From an uncultured Bacilli bacterium (GTDB lineage Bacteria > Bacillota_I > Bacilli_A > RF39 > UBA660), in assembly GCA_948497845.1 (NCBI GenBank), contig CAOOMX010000019.1, positions 1 to 24,197 of the forward strand: a DNA stretch of 24,197 bases, read 5' to 3'. The notes under the pieces were generated by a model that did no database searches, had not been told where the DNA came from, and saw nothing but the letters and a program-made list of their open reading frames with translations. The position numbers and the translations under genes were made by a program. Shown one piece after another: positions 1-8,446 of the stretch (position 1 is the stretch's first letter; each line of letters opens with the position of its first letter).

Positions 1-818
1 TCTAATAATTTTCTTAAACGATTATTACGATTAATAATACGACGATATAAATCATTTAAGTCACTAGTAGCAAATCTACCACCATCAAGTTGAATCATTG
101 GACGAAGTTCTGGTGGAATAACTGGAAGTACATCAAGTACCATCCATTCAGGTTTATTTCCTGATTCTTGGAAAGCAACTAAGCAATCAAGTCTTTTAAC
201 AAGACGAATTCTTTTTTGTCCTGTTGTATTTTCAAGTTCGCTTCTTAAGTCTTCAATTTCTTTTTCTAAATCTACTAAGCTTAATAATTCTTTAATTGCT
301 TCAGCACCCATACCAACTTTAAATGAATTACCATATTTTTCATAATAAACACGATATTCTTTATCAGATAATGTTTGTTTTCTTTCAAGTGGTGCAGTAC
401 CTGGATCAATAACAACATAACTTACAAAGTATAAAACTTCTTCCAAATCTCTCGGAGACATATCAAGGATAAGTCCCATTTTAGAAGGAACACCTTTAAA
501 GAACCAAATGTGAGAGCAAGGAGCTGCAAGCTCAATATGCCCCATTCTTTCACGTCTTACTTTTGAACGAGTAACTTCAACACCACACCTATCACAAACG
601 ATATTTTTATATCTTAATCTTTTATACTTACCACAAGAACATTCAAAATCTTTTGTAGGTCCAAATATCTTTTCACAAAACAATCCATCTCTTTCAGGTT
701 TTAGAGTTCGGTAATTAATTGTTTCTGGTTTTTTAACTTCGCCATAAGACCAACTACGAATCTTTTCTGGAGAAGCAATACTTACTTTAATTCCTTTAAA
801 TTTACTAACATCTATCAT
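1..818 (-). CDS. rpoC: RNA polymerase beta' subunit, N-terminal part (runs off the window)
   Basis: Encodes the first 272 residues of the beta' subunit of DNA-directed RNA polymerase; the rest lies beyond base 1. The N-terminus MIDVSKFKGIKVSIASPEK is typical. The zinc-binding domain is visible in DNA at about 560-640 as ECSCGKYKRLRY followed by VCDRCGVEV, four cysteines in the usual spacing. Further on, IPPELRPMIQLDGGRF and the start of the rudder/lid region are recognisable. The ATG at 816-818 is preceded by an AGGTGAG ribosome-binding site that overlaps the rpoB stop codon, so rpoB and rpoC are co-transcribed and probably translationally coupled. Identity is secure; only the truncation limits the call. 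Confidence 0.98.
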   Translation of the reverse strand, partial: MIDVSKFKGIKVSIASPEKIRSWSYGEVKKPETINYRTLKPERDGLFCEKIFGPTKDFECSCGKYKRLRYKNIVCDRCGVEVTRSKVRRERMGHIELAAPCSHIWFFKGVPSKMGLILDMSPRDLEEVLYFVSYVVIDPGTAPLERKQTLSDKEYRVYYEKYGNSFKVGMGAEAIKELLSLVDLEKEIEDLRSELENTTGQKRIRLVKRLDCLVAFQESGNKPEWMVLDVLPVIPPELRPMIQLDGGRFATSDLNDLYRRIINRNNRLRKLL

Positions 819-826
819 ATTCTCAC

Positions 827-3800
827 CTACTCCCCATCACTTTCTAAATCTAGTTCAATATCACCAGGAAATTCTAAATCGTCTAAATCCGGTTCCATAT
901 CTTCATCCTCTTCTTCAAATGGTTCTTCTTCTACAATTGGTTCTGCTTCTTCCATTTGAGGAGCTGAAACTTCTATTTCTTCGATTCTGAAGGCATCATT
1001 TTCGTCTTCTTCCTCTTCTATATCTTTAAATTCTACAACTTCATCTTCATTATTAATAACTTGTACATCAAGGCCTAAAGCTTGGAATTCTTTAACTAAA
1101 ACACGGAATGATTCAGGAACACCTGCTTGATTAATGACTTTACCTTTAACTAATGATTCATAAACTTTAACACGACCAACGATATCATCAGCTTTTACTG
1201 TTAAGATTTCTTGTAATACATGTGAAGCTCCATAAGCATATAATGCCCAAACTTCCATTTCTCCAAATCTTTGACCACCAAATTGCGCTTTACCACCTAA
1301 AGGTTGTTGTGTAACAAGTGAATATGGTCCAGTAGCACGAGCATGCAATTTATCATCTACCATGTGATGTAATTTAACCATGTACATAACCCCAACAGTG
1401 ATTCTATGGTCAAATGGTTCTCCAGTACGTCCATCATATAAAACAACTTTACCATCTTTTTCCATACCAGCACTAGCCATTTCTTCACAGATATCTTCCC
1501 ATGTAGCACTATCAAATACTGGTGTAGCATAATGAACACCTAATGTCTTACCAGCCATACCTAAGTGTAATTCTAAAATTTGTCCAATATTCATACGAGA
1601 TGGAACTCCAAGTGGATTCAACATAACATCTACTGGTCTACCATCTGGTAAATAAGGCATATCTTCTTCAGGTAATACAAGAGAAATTACCCCTTTATTA
1701 CCATGACGTCCTGACATTTTGTCCCCAACTTGAATTTTACGTTTTTGAATAATATATACACGAATAACTTTAGAAACACCTGCAGGTAATTCATCAGAAT
1801 TTTCTTTTGTATAGACTTTAACATCATGTACAAATCCACCAGCACCATGTTCTACACGTAAAGACGTATCTCTTACTTCTCTTGTTTTTTCTCCAAAAAT
1901 AGCATGTAAAAGTTTTTCTTCACTAGTTAATTCTTGAACTCCCTTTGGAGTAACTTTACCAACAAGGATATCTCCTTCTTTAACTTCTGTACCAATTTTA
2001 ATAATACCATCAGAATCAAGATTCTTACGAGCATCTTCCCCAACATTTGGAATATCTCTAGTAATTTCTTCAGGTCCTAATTTAGTATCACGACAATCGA
2101 TATCATAATGAGAAATATGTAATGATGTATAAACATCATCTTTAACAAGTCTTTCATTTAAGATAACTGCATCTTCGTAATTATATCCATCAAATGTCAT
2201 GAAAGCAACGGTTAAATTTTTACCTAAAGCAAGTTCTCCTTTTTCAGTAGATGGTCCATCAGCAATAACTTGGCCACGACGAACAGCATCTCCAACTTTA
2301 ACCAATGGTTTATGATTAACGCAAGTACTTGCATTACTACGTTCAAAATTTGCTAAATAATAAGTATCTTTTCCTTTAGCCACTTTAACAATTATTTTTA
2401 AACTATCAGCATATTCTACTACACCATCTGCTTTACAAACAATAGTAGATCCAGAATCTCTAGCAGCAATATATTCGACACCAGTTCCTACAATAGGAGC
2501 TTCGCTTGTTAAAAGAGGCACGGCTTGACGTTGCATGTTAGCACCCATCAATGTTCTATGCGCATCATCAAATTCGAGAAATGGAATACAACTAGTTGTA
2601 ATAGATACAACTTGGCTTGGAGCAACATCGACAAAATTAACTTGATCACGACTTACATAAACGTTGTCTCCATTAATACGAACAATAACATCTTCTTCTG
2701 TTATTTTGTTATTTTCATCAATAGCAACAGTTGCTTGAGAAATATAATAATCTTTTTCTTCATCAGCTGTCATATAAACAATTTCATCAGTAACTACACC
2801 ATTAGCAACTTTACGATATGGGGTCATAATAAAACCATATTCATTTACTTTTGCATAACCAGCTAAAGATGTAATAAGACCTATATTTTGGCCTTCTGGA
2901 GATTCAATCGGACAAATACGACCATAGTGTGATGCATTAACGTCACGAACATCCATACCAGCACGATCTCTTGACAATCCACCAGGCCCTAGGCTTGACA
3001 AACGTCTTTTATCAGTAAGCTCTGCAATCGGATTAACTTGATCCATAAATTTAGATAATTGACTTGATCCAAAAAATTCTTTTAATGCAGCTGTAACTGG
3101 TCTAATATTAATCAATGTTTTTGGAGTTACCGTTTCAATTTCTTGCGTAGTCATTCTTTCACGAATAACTCTTTCCATTCTACTCATACCAGTTCTAAAT
3201 TGATTTTGAATTAATTCTCCAACTTGACGAACACGTCTATTACCTAAGTTATCAATTTCATCAACATCGCCAATATTAGAATGTAACCCAATATAGTAAG
3301 ACAAAGATGCATAAACATCAGGTATAGTTAAACGTTTAATATCAATACTTGTATCTACACCTATAACATTAATAGTTCTTTTTTCATCCATTGGATCAAC
3401 AATTTTAACAACTTGTATTGTCTTATAGTCATCTAATTCTTCATTAATTAAAGTTTCCTTAACATTAATACCATTTGCAAAAAGCGGTCTAATTTCTTCT
3501 AAAATTTCTTTAGTAATAACAGTTCCACTTTCTACAACTGTTTTCTTTCCATCAATAATAGGTTCTGCTAATTTCATACCTAAAAGACGATCTAAAACAT
3601 TTAATTTCTTATTAAATTTATAACGTCCTACTTTAGCTAAATCATAACGGAAACGATCAAAGAATCTAGTAATCAATTGATTCTTAGCTGAATCTAAAGT
3701 TGCAGGTTCTCCTGGTCTTAATTTTTCATAAATTTCAATTAAGGCTTCATCTGTATTCTTTGTACTATCTTTTTCTAATGTATTTTTAATATATTCATTA

Positions 3801-4438
3801 TCTCCAAAAAGATCTACTATATCATCATCACTAGATAAACCTAATGCACGTAATAATGTTGTTACTGTTACTTTTCTAGTTCTATCAATTCTTACATATA
3901 AAACATCCCTAGCATCTGTTTCATATTCTAGCCAAGTTCCTTTATTTGGAATAATTTCCCCATTAACAATACGACGTCCATTCTTATCAATTTCACGTTT
4001 AAAATAAACGCTTGGGCTTCTTACTAATTGAGATACAATTACTCTTTCTGCCCCATTAATGATAAATGTACCAGCCTCAGTCATTAAAGGCATATCTCCT
4101 AAGAAAATAGTTTGTTCTTTTACTTCACCTGTTTCATGAATAAAAAGACGTGCTTCTACTTTTAAAGGAGCTGCATAATTTACCATTCTTTCTTTTGCTT
4201 CCTTAATAGAATATCTAGGTTCATCTAAATAATAATCCCCAAATTCTAAGGAAATATTTCCTGTAAAACTTTCCACAGGAAACAAATCATCAAATATTTC
4301 TTTGATGCCAACATCTAAGAATTCTTGATAACTCTTTTTTTGGATTTCTAAAAGGTCAGTCAACTCTAAAGTATTCGTCGTTTTAGAAAAGTTTCTTCTT
4401 TCTCGGTAGTCTCCGAATTTTTGTCTTTTATAAGCCAC
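827..4438 (-). CDS. rpoB: RNA polymerase beta subunit
   Basis: Full-length beta subunit of RNA polymerase, 1203 residues, cytoplasmic core enzyme. The start is GTG (4436-4438) behind a GGGGTGAT ribosome-binding site. The rifampicin-pocket segment lies near residues 457-487 (FMDQ, DKRR, LGPGG), and the active-site and switch segments QVGDKMSGRHGNKG and GGKAQFGGQRFGEMEVWAL are intact. About the last 60 residues form a very acidic tail rich in Glu and Asp, as in several Firmicutes. Two pocket residues differ from most bacteria: Lys463 and Asp476 stand at E. coli positions 513 and 526. The gene has its own promoter at 4510-4538 and runs into rpoC with 8 bases between the stop and the next start. 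Confidence 0.99.
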   Translation of the reverse strand: MAYKRQKFGDYRERRNFSKTTNTLELTDLLEIQKKSYQEFLDVGIKEIFDDLFPVESFTGNISLEFGDYYLDEPRYSIKEAKERMVNYAAPLKVEARLFIHETGEVKEQTIFLGDMPLMTEAGTFIINGAERVIVSQLVRSPSVYFKREIDKNGRRIVNGEIIPNKGTWLEYETDARDVLYVRIDRTRKVTVTTLLRALGLSSDDDIVDLFGDNEYIKNTLEKDSTKNTDEALIEIYEKLRPGEPATLDSAKNQLITRFFDRFRYDLAKVGRYKFNKKLNVLDRLLGMKLAEPIIDGKKTVVESGTVITKEILEEIRPLFANGINVKETLINEELDDYKTIQVVKIVDPMDEKRTINVIGVDTSIDIKRLTIPDVYASLSYYIGLHSNIGDVDEIDNLGNRRVRQVGELIQNQFRTGMSRMERVIRERMTTQEIETVTPKTLINIRPVTAALKEFFGSSQLSKFMDQVNPIAELTDKRRLSSLGPGGLSRDRAGMDVRDVNASHYGRICPIESPEGQNIGLITSLAGYAKVNEYGFIMTPYRKVANGVVTDEIVYMTADEEKDYYISQATVAIDENNKITEEDVIVRINGDNVYVSRDQVNFVDVAPSQVVSITTSCIPFLEFDDAHRTLMGANMQRQAVPLLTSEAPIVGTGVEYIAARDSGSTIVCKADGVVEYADSLKIIVKVAKGKDTYYLANFERSNASTCVNHKPLVKVGDAVRRGQVIADGPSTEKGELALGKNLTVAFMTFDGYNYEDAVILNERLVKDDVYTSLHISHYDIDCRDTKLGPEEITRDIPNVGEDARKNLDSDGIIKIGTEVKEGDILVGKVTPKGVQELTSEEKLLHAIFGEKTREVRDTSLRVEHGAGGFVHDVKVYTKENSDELPAGVSKVIRVYIIQKRKIQVGDKMSGRHGNKGVISLVLPEEDMPYLPDGRPVDVMLNPLGVPSRMNIGQILELHLGMAGKTLGVHYATPVFDSATWEDICEEMASAGMEKDGKVVLYDGRTGEPFDHRITVGVMYMVKLHHMVDDKLHARATGPYSLVTQQPLGGKAQFGGQRFGEMEVWALYAYGASHVLQEILTVKADDIVGRVKVYESLVKGKVINQAGVPESFRVLVKEFQALGLDVQVINNEDEVVEFKDIEEEEDENDAFRIEEIEVSAPQMEEAEPIVEEEPFEEEDEDMEPDLDDLEFPGDIELDLESDGE

Positions 4439-4509
4439 GATATCACCCCATACACAATTTTTTAAGACTTCTTTTTTATTTATAAAAATAAATACGCCAC
4501 CAATTTAAA

Positions 4510-4538
4510 ATTCTAACGCATGACTATAGTTTTGTCAA
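4510..4538 (-). promoter_or_regulatory. rpoB promoter
   Basis: Minus-strand TTGACA (4538-4533), a 17-base spacer and TAGAAT (4515-4510). The -35 box contains the TGA stop codon of the upstream methyltransferase gene. Transcription should begin near 4503, leaving a leader of about 65 bases before the GTG start. The leader has only a weak AT-only stem near 4470-4490. Confidence 0.8.
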
Positions 4539-5128
4539 CGGCTTTTCGCCCTTACGACATAAAAACCCTTACTTTTTTCTACAATCTCTAATTTATAGAA
4601 CTCTTCTAGGTTTTTAATCGTTGATTTTACGCCATGACTCTTGCGCATCACAAACCATAATTCACCATCTTTATTTAAATGCGATTTTGCATTTATTAAT
4701 ATACTCATTACAACATCTTTACCCGCTCGTATCGGCGGATTTGTTATTATCCCATCATATTTTTTCGTAATATTTTCATATCCATTACTACTAAAAGCAT
4801 TTCCTTGCACTTCATTTTCCTTTATATTCCGCAAAGCTAAATGAAGTGCCCTTTTATTTATATCAATCATATCAACTTCAATATCTAACAATTTACTTAA
4901 AACAATCCCCATAAACCCATAGCCACAGCCAACATCTAATAAACTATGTATATTTAATTCTTTATTCTTCAAAAAAGTATCTACCAAAAAAGAGGAACCA
5001 TAATCAATCTTATCTTTAGAAAAAACCCCATTATCACTTAAAAAGCAAAAAGAAACATCATCTTTTTGATAATGAATTTTTCTAATATCGCTCTTCAAAT
5101 TTTCATCGTTCGTAAAATAGTGTTCCAA
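4535..5128 (-). CDS. ybxB: YbxB/RsmC-like class I SAM-dependent methyltransferase
   Basis: Predicted 16S rRNA (guanine-N2) methyltransferase-like protein of 197 residues. The SAM-binding motif I is DVGCGYG (residues 65-71), and the catalytic NPP motif appears as TNPPIR (129-134), the form expected of N2-guanine methyltransferases of the RsmC/YbxB group. The start is TTG (5126-5128) behind an AGGGGA ribosome-binding site. In Bacillus-type genomes a gene of this family lies between rplL and rpoB; here it keeps its place before rpoB, but the ribosomal protein genes are missing upstream. It has its own promoter at 5160-5188. Its TGA stop sits inside the rpoB -35 box. The exact modified nucleotide cannot be read from sequence. 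Confidence 0.88.
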   Translation of the reverse strand: MEHYFTNDENLKSDIRKIHYQKDDVSFCFLSDNGVFSKDKIDYGSSFLVDTFLKNKELNIHSLLDVGCGYGFMGIVLSKLLDIEVDMIDINKRALHLALRNIKENEVQGNAFSSNGYENITKKYDGIITNPPIRAGKDVVMSILINAKSHLNKDGELWFVMRKSHGVKSTIKNLEEFYKLEIVEKSKGFYVVRAKSR

Positions 5129-5159
5129 AGGCTCTTCCCCTTTTCTCGATATACTCTAA

Positions 5160-5188
5160 ATTATAGCATAGCTTTCAAACTTCGTCAA
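5160..5188 (-). promoter_or_regulatory. ybxB promoter
   Basis: Minus-strand TTGACG (5188-5183), a 17-base spacer and a perfect TATAAT (5165-5160), about 30 bases upstream of the TTG start of ybxB. It lies just downstream of the sufU terminator, so the ybxB-rpoBC block starts here as a separate unit. Confidence 0.8.
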
Positions 5189-5224
5189 TCACGAAATTAC
5201 CAATTTCTTCTAACTCCTTACCAA

Positions 5225-5250
5225 TAAAAAAGAGGATAAAAATTCCCCTT
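5225..5250 (-). terminator. Intrinsic terminator of the suf operon
   Basis: Directly after the sufU stop the minus strand reads AAGGGGA, a 7-base loop, then TCCTCTT (one G-U pair), followed by a run of T. The 7-bp stem plus U-tract is a normal Rho-independent terminator and marks sufU as the last gene of its operon. Confidence 0.8.
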
Positions 5251-5676
5251 TTAATTTTTATAATCTAACAAAGCTTTTTTTATCCCTGTATAAGGAAGTA
5301 AAGCACAAGTCTTTCGATTACTTTGTTTATAAATATCTTCATAGACAATAGCTTCATTCAACATTTCTTCATCATATGTTTTTTCTTCTATCATAGCTTC
5401 AAAATTAGCAATATACTGCAATGCAGCATCTATTGTTTTACCAATTAAATTAGTAATCATAATACTTGTTGAAGAAATACTAATAGCACAAGCTTCCCCA
5501 TCAAATACAATATCTTGAATAATATCATCTTTAATTTTCACATAAATATCTAAATTATCTATACAAGAAGAATTATTCGTATTAAATTTAATATAATCTG
5601 GATCTTCAGTTCTAACTCTATTCTTAGGATTACTATAATGATCCATAATAATTTCTCTTTTTATATCTTGATTCAT
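5251..5676 (-). CDS. sufU: Fe-S cluster assembly/sulfur-transfer protein SufU
   Basis: SufU-type IscU-like protein, 141 residues, which accepts sulfur from SufS through a zinc-bound cysteine. The three conserved cysteines are present: Cys38 in SSCID, Cys63 in GEACAIS and Cys124 in RKTCALL. Asp40, two residues after Cys38, matches the fourth zinc ligand of the family; the usual CGD is CID here. The length and the insertion between the second and third Cys fit SufU rather than IscU. The ATG at 5674-5676 follows the sufS stop immediately (TAAATG), so the two are translated from one message. A terminator follows. The nickel- or scaffold-like roles sometimes proposed for this family are not tested by sequence alone. 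Confidence 0.93.
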   Translation of the reverse strand: MNQDIKREIIMDHYSNPKNRVRTEDPDYIKFNTNNSSCIDNLDIYVKIKDDIIQDIVFDGEACAISISSTSIMITNLIGKTIDAALQYIANFEAMIEEKTYDEEMLNEAIVYEDIYKQSNRKTCALLPYTGIKKALLDYKN

Positions 5677-6873
5677 TTAAATCATCTCTCTTACAATCTT
5701 ATCTTTATCTTTTATCAATGAGACAAACTCATCAATTTCATTTTCTGTATTATAAAAATACAAACTTACTCGTAAGGAATTTGTCACTCCTGTCTCTGAT
5801 TTTAAAATTTTAGCACAATGATTTCCTGCACGTACACAAATATTATATTTATTTAAATAATATGCTACATCTTGACTAAACACACCATCTACATTAAATG
5901 CAACAATACCACTATCCGCTTCCAAATTAATTATATCTACATGGGGAATTTTCACCAATTTTTCAATCAAGTAATTTCTTAAATACATTTCCCTTTCATG
6001 AATAACGTCCATTCCTATATCTTTCAAATACGAAATAGCTGCCCCCAAACCTATAACCCCAGCAATATTAGGAGTTCCTGCTTCTAACCTTGTTGGTAAA
6101 TCTTTATAATAAACAAATTCAGGACTATCAAAAGATTCATTCATTCCACCACCTAAATTAACGGGTTCTAATGCATCTAACAATTCTTTTTTTCCATATA
6201 AAACACCAACACCTGTAGGGCCCAACATTTTATGAGAGGAAAATGCTAAAAAATCCACATCCAAATCTTGAACATCTACTTGCTTATGAGGAACACTTTG
6301 TGCTCCATCTACCACCACAAAAATATCCATTTCATGAGCTAATTTTGTAATCTCTTTGATAGGACGAATATCTCCCACAACGTTTGTCACTTCCGCCAAA
6401 GCTATTACTTTTGTTTTAGGACTTATTGCTCTTTTTACATTTTCAATTGTAACATGTAAATTCTCATCTAAAGGAATATAAGAAATAATACATCCCTTTT
6501 CTTTAGCAAGACGGAACCAAGGCAAAACATTAGAAGCATGTTCACTACGTGTAATTAATATTTCATCACCAGCTTCAACAATACCAGCAAAAAAACCACT
6601 TGCTATCATATTCAAAGATTCTGTTGCCCCACTCGTAAAGATAATTTCTTCCTTTTCACGAGCATGAATAAAATCAACAATTAAATCTCTTACATTTTCA
6701 TATTCCTGATCCACTTTAAAAGAAATATCATAATCTCCTCTATGTGCATTAGCACCATATTCTTGATAATATTCTACCATTTTATCAATCACAACTTGTG
6801 GTTTTAAACTAGTTGCTCCATTATCAAAATAAATAATATCTTGATGAAGCATAGGAAAATCTTCTCTATGCAT
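5677..6873 (-). CDS. sufS: SufS-family cysteine desulfurase
   Basis: PLP-dependent cysteine desulfurase of 398 residues that removes sulfur from L-cysteine for Fe-S cluster assembly. The PLP lysine is Lys215 in AFSSHKMLGPTG; Asp189 (VVVDGAQ) and His112 (SEHASN) are cofactor contacts. The persulfide cysteine is Cys353 in RAGNHCAKIL, a group II (SufS/CsdA-like) context with Asn where His is common. The start ATG at 6871-6873 follows a near-perfect AGGAGGTGA site. It sits between the sufD-like gene and sufU, and directly precedes its sulfur acceptor SufU. Confidence 0.95.
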   Translation of the reverse strand: MHREDFPMLHQDIIYFDNGATSLKPQVVIDKMVEYYQEYGANAHRGDYDISFKVDQEYENVRDLIVDFIHAREKEEIIFTSGATESLNMIASGFFAGIVEAGDEILITRSEHASNVLPWFRLAKEKGCIISYIPLDENLHVTIENVKRAISPKTKVIALAEVTNVVGDIRPIKEITKLAHEMDIFVVVDGAQSVPHKQVDVQDLDVDFLAFSSHKMLGPTGVGVLYGKKELLDALEPVNLGGGMNESFDSPEFVYYKDLPTRLEAGTPNIAGVIGLGAAISYLKDIGMDVIHEREMYLRNYLIEKLVKIPHVDIINLEADSGIVAFNVDGVFSQDVAYYLNKYNICVRAGNHCAKILKSETGVTNSLRVSLYFYNTENEIDEFVSLIKDKDKIVREMI

Positions 6874-6891
6874 AACTTCACCTCCTTTTTC

Positions 6892-7503
6892 TTATTTTAA
6901 AAATCCTTCTAAAATCAACTCTGTTGCCTGTTTTCTATTTAAACCTTTACTCTCTAAATAAATTAATACCTCTTCATCAATAGCTCCTAAAGTTACAAAA
7001 TGATTTGCTACCACTTCATTCGTATCAATTTCCATTTCTGGCTTTACTATAATACTACCACCTTGTAATATACCTTTAACATCCTCAACCAACAAATTAT
7101 CAACTGTATTTTTCAAAGCCTTAACCATAACTTTCATATTTACTACATCTTGATAGGCAATACATTTTATTTCTATTTTACTTTTGTTTCCATTTCCATT
7201 TATAATATTATTTATAAGTAAATCTTTAGGTCCATTACTAGCAAATTTTTCCTGATAAACCATTTCACTACGATTATATTGTAAAATCATAACATCTCTT
7301 TTTATAAAATCACTCGAATCAACTATCGATAAATCTACAAAACTATCATCTAAAAGAACTATTTTTAAACAAACATCTTTTCTAAATTCAATTTCTATTT
7401 TATTACTACCTTCACAGATTAGTTCTAAGTCACCTTTTACTTCTAATCTCCCAACAAAATTCTCTACTTTCTTTTTTGCTACATCTATTACTATTTTATT
7501 CAT
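6892..7503 (-). CDS. sufD: Miniature SufB/SufD-family protein (SufD-like)
   Basis: About 203 residues from the ATG at 7501-7503, roughly half the usual 420-470 of SufB or SufD. The start is uncertain: a GTG at 7518 and ATGs at 7515 and 7512 are in frame, and no strong ribosome-binding site separates them. All overlap the end of sufC, so coupling is likely. The middle is rich in beta strands, consistent with the family's beta-helix core. The C-terminal segment NHFVTLGAIDEEVLIYLESK and the following helix match the SufC-contacting end of SufB/SufD, with a conserved His (173 counting from the GTG) but no Cys just before it. The N-terminal helical domain and the usual extension after GFL are missing. 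The position between sufC and sufS supports a SufD role; it could act as a homodimer with SufC. Confidence 0.72.
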   Translation of the reverse strand: MNKIVIDVAKKKVENFVGRLEVKGDLELICEGSNKIEIEFRKDVCLKIVLLDDSFVDLSIVDSSDFIKRDVMILQYNRSEMVYQEKFASNGPKDLLINNIINGNGNKSKIEIKCIAYQDVVNMKVMVKALKNTVDNLLVEDVKGILQGGSIIVKPEMEIDTNEVVANHFVTLGAIDEEVLIYLESKGLNRKQATELILEGFLK

Positions 7504-8260
7504 GCTTATCATCATCACTTATAGCAAATGTCCCATTATCTACTAAAAAACCTTCCTTCTCTATTTTTTTAGCCAAAGTTAAATCTCCGCTTTCAACAAT
7601 TTTTCCATCTTTCATAATATGTACATAATTTGGTTTAATATAATCAAGCAATTGACAATGATGCGTAATAATCAAAATAGTAGGATGAAATAAATCATAG
7701 TATTCGTTTATAGAAGAAGCAACCAGTTTTATAGCATCAACATCTAATCCTGAATCTATTTCATCTAATAAAATCAAAGACGGCTCTAACATCCACATAT
7801 GTATTAGCTCATTTTTCTTTCTTTCTCCTCCACTCATCCCTACATTAATATCACGATGCACAAAAGAAGAATCCAAATTTAATTTCTTACAAATTTGATC
7901 AATTTTTTTACTAAATTCAAATATACCCACTTGTTTTCCTGTTACTTCACTTAAAGCCATACGCAACATTGAAGCACTAGACACACCTTCAACTGCTATA
8001 GGATTTTGATTTAACAAAAAAACCTTTTCTCGAGCAACTTCACAAGTACTTAACTTTGTTAAATCTTTATCATGAAAAAGAATACTACCACTATCTATTT
8101 TATATGAAGAATCTTTCATAATAGCTTTACAAAGAGTACTTTTACCTGTTCCATTTGGTCCCATCAAAACATGTATTTCACCATCATTTATACTAAGAGA
8201 AAAATCTTTTAAAATGTCACGTTTATCTACACTCACAAATAAGTTTTTTATTTCTAACAT
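7496..8260 (-). CDS. sufC: Fe-S assembly ATPase SufC
   Basis: ABC-type ATPase of 254 residues that energises the SufB/SufD scaffold in the cytoplasm. Counting from MLEIKN, Walker A is GPNGTGKST (about 35-42), the signature MSGGERKKNE (about 142-151), Walker B plus D-loop LILLDEIDSGLD (about 162-173) and the switch His in ITHH (about 199-200). The KKNE after the signature and DEIDSGLD are typical of SufC rather than transport ATPases. I chose the ATG at 8260 because GGTGG lies 5 bases upstream; a longer frame to a TTG at 8272 has no such site. It is first in the suf operon and overlaps the sufD-like gene. Confidence 0.94.
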   Translation of the reverse strand: MLEIKNLFVSVDKRDILKDFSLSINDGEIHVLMGPNGTGKSTLCKAIMKDSSYKIDSGSILFHDKDLTKLSTCEVAREKVFLLNQNPIAVEGVSSASMLRMALSEVTGKQVGIFEFSKKIDQICKKLNLDSSFVHRDINVGMSGGERKKNELIHMWMLEPSLILLDEIDSGLDVDAIKLVASSINEYYDLFHPTILIITHHCQLLDYIKPNYVHIMKDGKIVESGDLTLAKKIEKEGFLVDNGTFAISDDDKHE

Positions 8261-8311
8261 AAAAACCACCAATGCTATTTTATCATAAGTGGCTTAAATA
8301 TTAAACAGTTT

Positions 8312-8446
8312 CTATAAAATTCGATATGGGTCGGACTGAGTCCCTGATCCTCCCGATGTCTTCACGCTTGATAGCAGATTGAAAACTGGACGTATGCGAT
8401 TGTTTCCAAACACATTGCCATTATACACACACCCAGCAGGATACAT
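8312..8446 (-). pseudogene. Relic of the C-terminal tail of a secreted/surface protein
   Basis: A 44-codon open frame ending in TAG. Its product reads MYPAGCVYNGN, then IRPVFNLLSSVK, then GGSGTQSDPYRIL at the C-terminus. The pattern RPVFxLxSSV followed by GSGT and DPYRI is the ending I associate with large surface proteins of gut Bacilli, not with a complete small protein. There is no good ribosome-binding site at its ATG, and an in-frame stop lies just upstream near 8463. By hand count the stretch is about 44% G+C, clearly above its surroundings. It overlaps the 37-codon frame at 8362-8475 in another reading frame. I read it as what is left of a surface-protein gene after deletion or frameshift. 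Confidence 0.5.

Noticed and set aside
827..1010. Frameshift at the acidic end of RpoB
   Set aside because: The Glu/Asp tail is in frame, ends in a stop coupled to rpoC, and similar acidic tails occur in other Firmicutes.
1357..1539. Short minus-strand frame inside rpoB
   Set aside because: Out-of-frame shadow within the conserved C-terminal part of RpoB.
2525..2866. Plus-strand open frame of 113 codons opposite rpoB
   Set aside because: Low-complexity Asn/Ile/Phe-rich product, no ribosome-binding site, fully antisense to a secure gene; an AT-rich shadow.
4439..4509. Possible riboswitch or attenuator in the rpoB leader
   Set aside because: Only one AT-only 7-bp stem with a tiny loop; no U-run and no alternative pairing that I can see.
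8261..8320. A separate sufC promoter
   Set aside because: TATGAT and TAAAAT are present, but no matching -35 at 16-18 bases; the 8527-8555 promoter is better.
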